Below are positions 16,697-24,423 of a stretch of 25,911 nt of DNA, in pieces. The position numbers and the translations under genes are program-made. The stretch covers positions 1-25,911 of the forward strand of contig JABGQJ010000020.1 of NCBI GenBank assembly GCA_018648945.1, given 5' to 3'. The notes under the pieces are model-generated. The model worked only from the letters and a program-made list of their open reading frames with translations, searched no databases and was not told where the DNA came from. This DNA is from Victivallales bacterium. GTDB taxonomy: Bacteria > Verrucomicrobiota > Lentisphaeria > Oligosphaerales > Lenti-02. How positions within the stretch are numbered: position 1 is the stretch's first letter; each line of letters begins with the position of its first letter.

Positions 16697-19600
16697 ATGA
16701 AGAAGTTCAGTATGTTCTTGGCCGGAGGACTCGTCGCCATGGCAGCGCTCGCCCAGCCTATCCCTGCCCCCGAAGGGCTCCCCCAGGTGACCGTTCGCTG
16801 GCTGGATGCAGACAAGAGTGACCGCTTCGCCGTCGAAGGGGCGCGCTACTCATGCCGGATCGGCCTGGGTCCAGCCCGTATCGATGCGCTAGCCATGGAT
16901 GGGCAGAATCTGTTGCCCAAGGGGCTGCAACTGGGGTTCGTGGACGAGGCGGGGGACCGCTATGTCGCCTGTCCGACCGGTCTCGTGCCCGACTGGGACA
17001 CCTGGCAGGGCCAGAAATGGAAGCCCGCGCGTTCGGCCAAGGCCCGGATGAACGTGTGGCGCTCCAGTCCCTACTACTGGGATGCGCACGTGCTGGACAT
17101 TCCCTTTGTGCGTGAGGCGGACCTCGCCAAGGCCAAGCCCGTCGATGCCAAGCCGCTTCAGACCTGGGACTTCGCCAACGGCGTGGCGGGTTGGGAGGGG
17201 CTCAACCAGTGCCAGACCTTTGCCGTCAAGGACGGGGCATTGGTCGTGGGTTACGAGGGCAACGATCCCTATTTCCAGGCCCCGCCGGTCTCCCTGCCCA
17301 AGACGCCATCGGTGGTCGTGCGCATTCGCCTGCGCGGCAGTGGCGGGGGCATGGCGGTCTATTGGCTGGAGGAAGGGCAGGCAGGATATGACGGCAATCA
17401 CGTGACCATTGTCAGCGTGGGGCGCAGCGACGAGTGGCATGAGGTCGAGATTCCTCTCAGGACGAAAGGTGCGCTCCGCCAGTTCCGCCTGGATCCCCCG
17501 GGACAGAACGGCCAGATCGAGATCGACCGCGTCCAGATTCTGCCCGGCGCGGCCATGCCCGGGCTGAAGCCCGTCCGCGGCGAAGTCGTCTTCCACACCT
17601 ACTCCGACCGGCTCCACATGGAGTTCCGGCTCGACGCGCAAGAGGGGCGACCACGTCCGGTCAGTGCCCACTGGTTGGCACCGACATCCGCCAGCGTGAG
17701 GCAAGTCGGGAGCCGGCCCGTACTCCAAGAGAGTGGCCTAGCCGTTCTTGGCGTGACTGGCGCGTCCTTTGCCAAGGACGGCGTGTGGTCGGCGCCGCTG
17801 GTCGGCGAACGTCCCGGTTGCTGGTGGGTCGTGCGCCCCGCCCTTGCTGATCCTGGGGCCACGTTCCGGGAAGAACTCGATCCCCTGCCAGCGAGCTCGG
17901 TCGAGGTCCGCAACGGTCATTGGCTCGGCTACGATGCCCCCTCCGGGCTCTATTTGGTGGACAGCATCGCTCAGGGCAGCGCCTACAGCTTCAACACCGC
18001 CTATGACAACCCTCTGCGCCGCCAGAGCGTCCCGATCCGGATTCAGGCTGGTGATCGTGCCCGGCATCTGACCGTCCGGGCCGCTTCACGAGCCGGCATT
18101 CTGCCCGCCACCGTACTGGCCGACGACAACGGCTTCATGCTGCCCACGCCCATCCTTTCCTGCAAGAACTTCGCGGGCGAGCGCGAGGAACCGGACGACT
18201 CTGCCTTCGGCGAGGCCTATTTCCCCGTGGATGTGCCCGCCAACACCACGCATAGCTTCCAGATTCTGCACGTGTTCCAGAATTGGGGCAATCACATGCT
18301 CCAGCAAGTCACCAGCATCCGCTTCTTCCACATCTACTGGCATCTCTCCCAGGGCGTGTCGGAAACCACCTGCTTCACCATTCCCTGGATGCGGATGAAC
18401 GATGCCTATGTGCGCGTCCCCGACTACCGTCCCTACAGCGGCCCCTTCTGGCCGGGCCAACCGCAGCACGACTGTCGCCAGTGGCCGGGCTTGCTCCAAT
18501 ACCGGGCCGACGGCAAGGATGTCCATGCGGTCTACGAGAAGACGGTGTTCGAGTCCATCGCCCCGTGCATGGCCCGGTTCACCATGCATTTCCGTACGTC
18601 CGACGATGCCGCGCGCATCGCCATGACCGTCACTGAGTTCCCCCAGGCCGACGAGATGCGCACGTTTCTGACTGTGCGCTACGAATGGCTGAAGAACGTG
18701 GCTATCGACGGCGATGCGCGTAGGAACTTCCGCTGGTTCAATGTCAATACGCTCCGCAAACCTGTCGCCAAGCTCATGTGGTTGGATGAGAAGGGGCAGA
18801 CCCAGATCCAGGACGTGGTGCCTGGCGACGAACCGCTGCTCGGCACGCCGCTGGGTACGAACGCCCCATTCCTGGGGACGCATGGGCAAGAAGGCTATCA
18901 CGCCTTCACCCTCCTGCGCCGTCTGGTGGGACAGGTTGGCGGTGAGGAGCTGACTGCCTTCGCGTCCGCCCGTTTCCGGAAGGGGACCAGCGACAGCTGG
19001 TTCACCGTGGGCAAGGCCGAGCTGGCCATCAAGGCTGGGGACACGATCGAGGCCGATCTCCTGCTCATGCCCCACGCTGAGCCCACCGAGCCGGGCGCTC
19101 TTGCCGAGCGCGAACGGATTCGCTACGGCACGGACGGCCCGCGCGTGACCAAAGTCGACGTCGGCCGCAAATTGGGCGACTTCCCGGTACATATCCAGGC
19201 TGAGGGCGAGGCAGCGGCCTTCACGGTCGAAGGTGGGCACCAGACCACGCCCATCATCGCCGAAGGCTTCTCCCACTGGTCGTTCCCCATGCTTTGGGAA
19301 GGCTCCGTCTGGCTCGATCAGCAGGCCCACGGGGGCGACGGCTACCAGGTGAACCCGGATGGCAAGGGCGGCTATCGCTTCATCTTCGCCGCGCCCATGC
19401 GCCATGGCCAGACCCGGCATTGGCGTGTCACCCGAGCGCACTGCACTGGCGATATCGACCAAGTCAGCGACCGCAACGGGTTCCCTGAACTGGTCTCCAC
19501 CAAGGGGGGGACCTTCACCCTCAAGGCACCGATTCTCTTCGCCCCCGGCACCAACCGGCTGCAGGCCGGTTCCCCCCTCATCGCGTTCGCAGGCGAAGGC

Positions 19601-19861
19601 AAGACCGTGCGCGGTGTTCCCATCTCCGCAGAAGCCAAGGGGGAAGGGCAGGTCCAGATCCTACGCTACGATGAAACTGGCGCCGAGGTAGCGACGACAG
19701 GCATCAAACGTCTGTCCTTTGCCCGGCTGGCCCGTTTCGCCACCTACGAACTGATGATTGACGGGGCCGCCAGGACTCACAGAGTCGGCAACAACGGGAC
19801 CCTTGCCACCGATCTCGAACCCGGCACCCACCGCGTCCAGTTCCGCCGCGCTCAGCGTTGA
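16697..19861 (+). CDS. Large secreted protein of unknown function with a carbohydrate-binding-like jelly roll
   Basis: The product is 1054 aa. The ATG at 16697 follows GGAGAT by 8 bases and begins a signal peptide (MKKFSMFLAGGLVAMAALAQ). The open frame runs upstream to 16625, but that part has no homology or ribosome site. Residues about 152-288 look like a galactose-binding or CBM4/16-like jelly roll: TWDFANGVAGWEGLNQCQTF, then VVVRIRLRGSGGGMAVYW, then DEWHEVEIPLRTKG and IEIDRVQILPG. The other 750 residues are mainly beta, rich in Trp, His and Tyr (for example AEGFSHWSFPMLWEGSVW), with no family I recognise. It probably acts on or binds a glycan outside the cytoplasm; this is inferred from the jelly roll and neighbours. 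Its end overlaps the end of the converging ceramidase-like gene by 10 bases. Confidence 0.75.
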   Translation: MKKFSMFLAGGLVAMAALAQPIPAPEGLPQVTVRWLDADKSDRFAVEGARYSCRIGLGPARIDALAMDGQNLLPKGLQLGFVDEAGDRYVACPTGLVPDWDTWQGQKWKPARSAKARMNVWRSSPYYWDAHVLDIPFVREADLAKAKPVDAKPLQTWDFANGVAGWEGLNQCQTFAVKDGALVVGYEGNDPYFQAPPVSLPKTPSVVVRIRLRGSGGGMAVYWLEEGQAGYDGNHVTIVSVGRSDEWHEVEIPLRTKGALRQFRLDPPGQNGQIEIDRVQILPGAAMPGLKPVRGEVVFHTYSDRLHMEFRLDAQEGRPRPVSAHWLAPTSASVRQVGSRPVLQESGLAVLGVTGASFAKDGVWSAPLVGERPGCWWVVRPALADPGATFREELDPLPASSVEVRNGHWLGYDAPSGLYLVDSIAQGSAYSFNTAYDNPLRRQSVPIRIQAGDRARHLTVRAASRAGILPATVLADDNGFMLPTPILSCKNFAGEREEPDDSAFGEAYFPVDVPANTTHSFQILHVFQNWGNHMLQQVTSIRFFHIYWHLSQGVSETTCFTIPWMRMNDAYVRVPDYRPYSGPFWPGQPQHDCRQWPGLLQYRADGKDVHAVYEKTVFESIAPCMARFTMHFRTSDDAARIAMTVTEFPQADEMRTFLTVRYEWLKNVAIDGDARRNFRWFNVNTLRKPVAKLMWLDEKGQTQIQDVVPGDEPLLGTPLGTNAPFLGTHGQEGYHAFTLLRRLVGQVGGEELTAFASARFRKGTSDSWFTVGKAELAIKAGDTIEADLLLMPHAEPTEPGALAERERIRYGTDGPRVTKVDVGRKLGDFPVHIQAEGEAAAFTVEGGHQTTPIIAEGFSHWSFPMLWEGSVWLDQQAHGGDGYQVNPDGKGGYRFIFAAPMRHGQTRHWRVTRAHCTGDIDQVSDRNGFPELVSTKGGTFTLKAPILFAPGTNRLQAGSPLIAFAGEGKTVRGVPISAEAKGEGQVQILRYDETGAEVATTGIKRLSFARLARFATYELMIDGAARTHRVGNNGTLATDLEPGTHRVQFRRAQR

Positions 19862-21123
19862 CCTGCCAGGCCCAGGAGGGCGGCGACAATGGCGTCGCCA
19901 GCCTCGGGAACCAGCTTGCTCCCTCGGCAAAGGGTCGGCTCGTAGCCACCGCCCGCGAAGCCCTGGCGCGTCGGCACGTAGCCGATGCAGCCATTGGCGA
20001 AGGCGGCGGGGAACACAAGCTCGCCAGCAATCCCGCGCTTGAGGCGGAGCCCAAACTCGCAGAATGGCTGCCAGGGCGCGGCGGGAATGACCGCAGGCCC
20101 CAGATGGTAGGTCGAGACCTCGCAGGTGATGGACTCGCGCCCGGCCAGATCGGCCAGCAGGAGTAGACGGTCGCGAGCCTGCCAGTGGCGGGAACTCCAT
20201 TCGCCTTCGGGGACTGTGATCAGCGCCTGGTCCTCTGCCTCTTGTTCGGCGGACGGCAGCCGGAGCCCGAGGGTTACCTTCTCGTGCCGATGGCCGATCT
20301 GCGCCTCGCTCAATGGGGTGGCTTCGGCGAGGGCGGCGCGACTGGCAGTGGCCAGGGCCTGGCCCATGGCTTTGGCGTGGGTGAGCCCACTTTCCTTGGT
20401 GTCGGGACTCGCGAAGTTGATCTGGTTGATATCGCCGCAGGCCCCGTTCAGGAACACCAGCGGTGCACCCAGGGCGTCTCGCCAGTAGGCTGAGTAGTCG
20501 CCCGAGAACAGGCTGCCCCAGATCACCGTGCTGTGGCAGGTAAAGCTGCCGATGCAGCCCAGGAGCGTGCCGGCCTGGTCGTGACAGGCAACAATCCCTA
20601 CCTGGTCATCCACGGGACCGGCGGGCCGGATGGCGTCGGGGTTCCTCTTGCCGGGGTTGGTGGCCTCGCCCCCGTTCCGCATAATCCAACGGCGGTTGAA
20701 GGCCCAGCCAGGGCAGGGGGCCTTGCCGATGGTCAAGGTAGCGGGAACCCGGCATTCCCAGGCGGCGCACACGGCATCGGCAATGGCCTGGGCGATGCGG
20801 GTCTGGTATGCGGGGTCAGCATCCGTACCCAGAACGTCGTTGGCCGGTCCCCCGCAATGGGTGTGGCTAGCCGCAATCAGGATCGCTTCCGGCGCCAATG
20901 GGCAGCGGCTGGCAATGTCTTGTCTTGCCTCGCGCACGACCAGGTCGGGAACGGAGACAGCGTCCACCCCCACGAAGGCGATGGTCTCCGCGCCGGCGAC
21001 CACGCAGGCGTGAACGCCAAGGGCGTCCAAGGTCCCGGTGCTTGGGCGGGGGCTGAAGCCGCCGGGCATGGCGGCGCCGAGCGCGGGCGTGATATCGACA
21101 GAGGCGAAACCGGCGGCGATCAT
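19852..21123 (-). CDS. Neutral/alkaline ceramidase-like hydrolase (N-terminal domain only)
   Basis: The product is 423 aa with no signal peptide; the ATG follows GGAGAG by 5 bases. It matches the catalytic domain of neutral/alkaline non-lysosomal ceramidases (PF04734 type): AGFASVDITPALGAAMPG, then SHTHCGG with the zinc-ligand pair H87/H89, then SFTCHSTVIWGSLFSGDY with H197, then NGACGDINQINF. Bona fide ceramidases carry their nucleophilic Ser in a GDVSPN-like motif, and here the equivalent stretch is GDINQI, so sphingolipid amide cleavage is doubtful. Many such shorter relatives occur in glycan-degrading bacteria with unknown substrates. The C-terminal beta domain of true ceramidases is absent. 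Its start is 97 bp from that of the divergent lipoprotein gene. Confidence 0.82.
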   Translation of the reverse strand: MIAAGFASVDITPALGAAMPGGFSPRPSTGTLDALGVHACVVAGAETIAFVGVDAVSVPDLVVREARQDIASRCPLAPEAILIAASHTHCGGPANDVLGTDADPAYQTRIAQAIADAVCAAWECRVPATLTIGKAPCPGWAFNRRWIMRNGGEATNPGKRNPDAIRPAGPVDDQVGIVACHDQAGTLLGCIGSFTCHSTVIWGSLFSGDYSAYWRDALGAPLVFLNGACGDINQINFASPDTKESGLTHAKAMGQALATASRAALAEATPLSEAQIGHRHEKVTLGLRLPSAEQEAEDQALITVPEGEWSSRHWQARDRLLLLADLAGRESITCEVSTYHLGPAVIPAAPWQPFCEFGLRLKRGIAGELVFPAAFANGCIGYVPTRQGFAGGGYEPTLCRGSKLVPEAGDAIVAALLGLAGQR

Positions 21124-21167
21124 GAGTGCTCTCCAGAAGGGGGGAGGGACCGGACTCCGTTCCGCGC

Positions 21168-21195
21168 ACTATATTGCCCGAGCCGTTTGGACCAA
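21168..21195 (-). promoter_or_regulatory. Candidate promoter for the ceramidase-like gene
   Basis: On the minus strand TTGGTC (21195-21190) and TATAGT (21173-21168) are 16 bases apart. TATAGT matches the -10 consensus in five of six bases, and the start codon lies about 45 bases further on. The same AT-rich patch reads TATATT on the plus strand and may also serve the divergent gene, for which no matching -35 box is seen. Confidence 0.35.
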
Positions 21196-21220
21196 GCCAG
21201 ATATCAGTGGAATACACGCT

Positions 21221-22102
21221 ATGACTCGCAGGTTTCTCCCGATTCTCCCCGGATTGCTATTGCTGGTTGCCGCAGGCTGCGCACGCCACCATTCGCCGGT
21301 GAGTCCCCATTGGGACGGGCATGGCCTGCCGCTGCACCGGATAGGCGAGCGTGTGCAGGTGAGGAGCGAGCTTTCCGAGACGACGGTCGCGGCCGTGGCA
21401 GAGGAATTCTCCCAGACCGTAGAACAGGCAGCGGCAGTGTTGGCCTGCGACCTGCCGGAGGGCACCGCAACCATAGTTGTGGTGAGGGCCCCGGACGGAG
21501 GCGGACGGAGATTGCTCGGCATCGGCGGCGTGGCGGTGCCAGGGCCACATGCGCGAGTTGTCGTGATGGTGCGGGACTCCCTCGGCGACCGGGACCGGGA
21601 AGTGGTGCGCCACGAGGCAGTGCACTGGCTCGTGGCCCAACGGTTCGGAGTGACCTTGCCCGACGGCACCTGGCTGCCAGCGCTGCCCCGCTGGCTCGAC
21701 GAGGGGTTGGCCACGGCGTTCGAGATGGGCGGGCCGGGAACAACCGACAACCCTCTGCGGCGGGCGCAGTTCAACCGCCTGTCACGACCCCATTGGCGGG
21801 CGATGATCGGGCTGCGTCGAACCCTGGGGCGCCACCGGGGAGAATCTCTCGGCAGCGCGGATTACGCCCGTTGCTGGGCGGTCGTTTCATACCTGCTGAG
21901 GGAGAACCCGGGATCCTTGCGGGCGCTGTTGCAGGCGCGGACCGCGTGGCTCCAGACTCGGGAGCAGCGCCGCGAACGGCCGGTGCACGAGCGGGAACTG
22001 GTGGCCGCGTGCCGCCATGAGTTCGACCGGATCGTCCTGGCTGGACGGCCACTGGGCGCGTGGTTTCAGCAGGTGTCTCGACGCGCCCGTGAGCCGGAGT
22101 AG
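21221..22102 (+). CDS. Lipoprotein zinc metallopeptidase (gluzincin, peptidase-MA/DUF1570-like)
   Basis: The product is 293 aa. The ATG at 21221 begins a hydrophobic signal ending in VAAGC, a lipobox-like motif (position -3 is Ala rather than the preferred Leu), so C20 is probably lipidated. The zinc site is VRHEAVHWLV, with H131, E132 and H135, and the third ligand is probably E161 in WLDEGLATAFE, 26 residues later. This HEXXH plus WLDEG arrangement is typical of peptidase-MA-like and DUF1570 proteins. The remaining C-terminal half is Arg-rich and helical. It probably cleaves proteins or peptides in the periplasm or at the membrane; the target is unknown. The gene is divergent from the ceramidase-like gene and lies 122 bp before the second heparinase-like gene. 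Confidence 0.82.
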   Translation: MTRRFLPILPGLLLLVAAGCARHHSPVSPHWDGHGLPLHRIGERVQVRSELSETTVAAVAEEFSQTVEQAAAVLACDLPEGTATIVVVRAPDGGGRRLLGIGGVAVPGPHARVVVMVRDSLGDRDREVVRHEAVHWLVAQRFGVTLPDGTWLPALPRWLDEGLATAFEMGGPGTTDNPLRRAQFNRLSRPHWRAMIGLRRTLGRHRGESLGSADYARCWAVVSYLLRENPGSLRALLQARTAWLQTREQRRERPVHERELVAACRHEFDRIVLAGRPLGAWFQQVSRRAREPE

Positions 22103-22224
22103 CCGGGAGCAGTGTCGGTGGGTGGTTTCCGTGCCTGAGGAGGGGTAGGTTGCAGGCAGAGCCCGTTTGCCCGTTTGGGTGACCGTAGGGACTCCGGGCC
22201 GAGGAAACACATAGGTTGGCTATC

Positions 22225-24399
22225 ATGGGCAAAGCAGGTTCTGGCCTTGTCATTCCCGTCTGCATGGCGGCGTCTCTGGTTGCTGGCTTGCCAGGGGCGG
22301 GGGCGAAGGAGTGCAGCCGCACAATTACGGCGGCGATGCGGGGACATGCAGTGGCCAATACCGGGCGGCATGACTGGGCTCGCAGCCAGCAGCGCGGAGC
22401 GGTTCGGGCGGCGGCGGGGTGGGTGAAGCAGAGCGATGAGTTCCTCTGGCGGCTGGTGCCATCCCAGGAGTTGCCGCGCGATATCTACAGCAACAATGTG
22501 GATGCGAGCAAGTCCATTGGCTGCGCCGCCTGCGGCGAAGGCTACCGGCCGTACGGCAGGTGGGGATTCAAGACGGACATCTTTGGGCGACCATGGAAGA
22601 TGATCTGCCCCAACTGCAAGGCGGCATTCCCGAAGAACGACTTCGGCGCGTTCTACACCTCGGCGCTTGACGAACACGGGTTCTTTCGGCGGGAGCTTGG
22701 GGATCGCTCGTTGCTGTTCAATGCGGAGCACCCGGCGGCAGACGATCCGTTGCGGTCGGTCTACGTGGATGACGGGTATGGCATGGTCGATGAGGCCGGC
22801 AACCGCCGCCTGCCGATCGCCTACTACTGCCAGTGGGGGCTGTGGCGCGGCATCGGTCGCGGGCTGAAGGCGTTGTCCATGGCCTACTGCCTGACCAACG
22901 ACCAACGCTATGCCCACAAGGCGGCGGTCTTGCTCAACCGCATCGCCGATGTCTACCCCGAGATGGCCTGGAATCCGTTGGCGAAGATCGGGTTCAAGCA
23001 CTCCGATGGCAGCAGCAAGCGGGGTCGGATCGAGGGGCGCATCTGGGAATGCGGCCTGGCCACCGGCATGGCCCTGGCCTACGACCGGATCTACGACGGC
23101 ATCCAGGGGGACACGGCGCTCGCGCAGTTCTGCGATGCCATGGCGGCGGCGCACAAGCTGCCGCGCCGAGAATCGGTCGCGGCGCTGTGCCGCCATATCG
23201 AGGACCACCTCCTGGTCGAGATCCTTGAGGGGACCCGCGCCGGGGACATCTATGGCAATACGGGGATGCAGCAGACCACGGTGGTGAGTGCTGCCATCGC
23301 TCTGGACCGGCCTGGCCTGACCCAGCAGTGGCTCGACTGGCTCTTTGATCCAGGCTATCCCGGGGACTTCACGAAGAAGCACGACTCCATCCCCTGGGTG
23401 CTCACCGAGGGCTTCGACCGCGACGGGATGGGGGGCGAAGTCGGGGGCTACGGCCTGATCTGGACCAACAGCTTCATCAGTCTGGCGGAGCAACTGGCGC
23501 GCTACCCGGCCTACACGGGGCACGACCTCCTGCGGGAGTTCCCCAAGCTCAAGCAGTGCTTCCTGGTCCAGGCCCGCCTCAATTGCCTTGACGCGGCGAT
23601 GCCGAACATCGGCGACAATGGCCGAACCGGGTACATGAGACGGGCTGGCAGCACGGACATCTTCCTGCGTGGGTACCGGCTCTACGGCGATGAGCGCCTG
23701 GCCTCCCTGGCGCATCACTTCGCCGGGGGGAATCTGCAGAGGCTGCGGATGGCGGACTCGATCTTCGAGGCCGACCCCGAGAAGATCGCGGGCGAGGTCG
23801 CCGCAATCGCCGCCCGGCATCCGTTCCGCGTGGGTTCCACCCACCTCGGCCGCTACGGGCAAGCCGTGCTGCAGTCGCCAGGCCCGGATCCAGCGCGCGG
23901 TCGCGCCGCCTGGCTACACCATGGCTACCGCCTCGGGCATTCCCACAGGGACAGCCTGAACCTAGGGCTCTATGCTCACAACATCAGCATGTTGCCCGAC
24001 TTGGGATACCCCGAGTATTGCGAAGGCCGGCCCAAGCAGTACGCCTGGACCGCCAACACGATCAGCCACAACACGCTGCTTGTGGGGGACAAACCACAGG
24101 CCTACAGTCCCGGCGGGAAGATCAAGCTCTTCGCCGACATCGCCCGCGATGTAGATGGTGTCCCCGACGATGGCCGGCGAGCCGAAGCCCTTGCCGATGC
24201 CGTTGATTGCCCAGAGTTTCTTGGGGCCGCCCTCGGGCCACTTCTGGAGAAGCCCCTTCTCCATCGACACCCCATCGCGGTGGGGACCGCGCCATTGGGG
24301 CCAGCCCGGGGTGGGCGACGGGAGGGCACGGGAGATGTCTTGGGCGGCAACGCTCAACAGCAGGCCGCAGGTGATCCAGGTGGCAAGCGCTCGGGGTAG
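22225..24399 (+). CDS. Heparinase II/III-like protein with zinc-knuckle insert; 3' end lost and replaced by foreign frame
   Basis: The open frame gives 724 aa, but only about residues 1-638 (to 24138) look genuine. A signal-like N-terminus (LVIPVCMAASLVAGLPGAGA) precedes a region with four cysteines, C100-x2-C103-x24-C128-x2-C131, ending ICPNCKAAFP, a probable zinc-binding pair of knuckles found in some heparinase-like proteins. A toroid follows (about 200-510: YYCQWGLWRGIGRGLKALSMAY, then WECGLATGMALAYDRIYD, then GNTGMQQTTVVSAAIALD). The beta-sandwich begins around 550 (RAAWLHHGYRLGHSHRDSLN, then TISHNTLLVGDKPQ, then GGKIKLFAD). After 24138 the frame reads the antisense of a PQQ-propeller gene, so the rest of the sandwich is missing. 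The protein is probably inactive as drawn, or the join is artificial. Confidence 0.75.
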   Translation: MGKAGSGLVIPVCMAASLVAGLPGAGAKECSRTITAAMRGHAVANTGRHDWARSQQRGAVRAAAGWVKQSDEFLWRLVPSQELPRDIYSNNVDASKSIGCAACGEGYRPYGRWGFKTDIFGRPWKMICPNCKAAFPKNDFGAFYTSALDEHGFFRRELGDRSLLFNAEHPAADDPLRSVYVDDGYGMVDEAGNRRLPIAYYCQWGLWRGIGRGLKALSMAYCLTNDQRYAHKAAVLLNRIADVYPEMAWNPLAKIGFKHSDGSSKRGRIEGRIWECGLATGMALAYDRIYDGIQGDTALAQFCDAMAAAHKLPRRESVAALCRHIEDHLLVEILEGTRAGDIYGNTGMQQTTVVSAAIALDRPGLTQQWLDWLFDPGYPGDFTKKHDSIPWVLTEGFDRDGMGGEVGGYGLIWTNSFISLAEQLARYPAYTGHDLLREFPKLKQCFLVQARLNCLDAAMPNIGDNGRTGYMRRAGSTDIFLRGYRLYGDERLASLAHHFAGGNLQRLRMADSIFEADPEKIAGEVAAIAARHPFRVGSTHLGRYGQAVLQSPGPDPARGRAAWLHHGYRLGHSHRDSLNLGLYAHNISMLPDLGYPEYCEGRPKQYAWTANTISHNTLLVGDKPQAYSPGGKIKLFADIARDVDGVPDDGRRAEALADAVDCPEFLGAALGPLLEKPLLHRHPIAVGTAPLGPARGGRREGTGDVLGGNAQQQAAGDPGGKRSG
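24124..24138. other. Junction fusing two converging truncated genes
   Basis: AAGCTCTTCGCCGAC reads KLFAD as the last family-like residues of the plus-strand heparinase and, on the other strand, VGEEL as the last family-like residues of the PQQ-propeller gene. Both proteins stop making sense beyond these 15 bases, which is what a join through short shared sequence looks like. Confidence 0.6.
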
Positions 24400-24420
24400 G
24401 GCGAAGGTGGTTGTGAACAA
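24124..24420 (-). pseudogene. N-terminal fragment of a PQQ-type beta-propeller protein
   Basis: About 99 residues of a secreted beta-propeller protein are visible. The start is a TTG at 24420 with AAGGAAGT (24433-24426) 5 bases ahead, overlapping the stop of the upstream gene. A hydrophobic signal (ALATWITCGLLLSVAAQ) is followed by the typical first blade: WPQWRGPHRDGVS, then KWPEGGPKKLWAINGIGKG, then GSPAIVGDTIYIAGDVGEEL. Family members are usually about 400 aa. After GEEL the frame continues only as the antisense of the heparinase gene to a stop at 23962. In related bacteria these proteins are secreted outer-membrane or periplasmic propellers, sometimes redox enzymes. The adjoining upstream gene is also secreted and glycan-related, so they were probably cotranscribed. 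Confidence 0.75.
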
Positions 24421-24423
24421 GGG

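Noticed and set aside
20533..22020. 495-codon plus-strand open frame
   Set aside because: Overlaps the ceramidase-like gene antisense and then the metallopeptidase gene in another frame; Gly/Arg-rich with no motif.
22066..23862. 598-codon open frame on the minus strand
   Set aside because: Shadow of the second heparinase-like gene, running into the lipoprotein gene; no family features.
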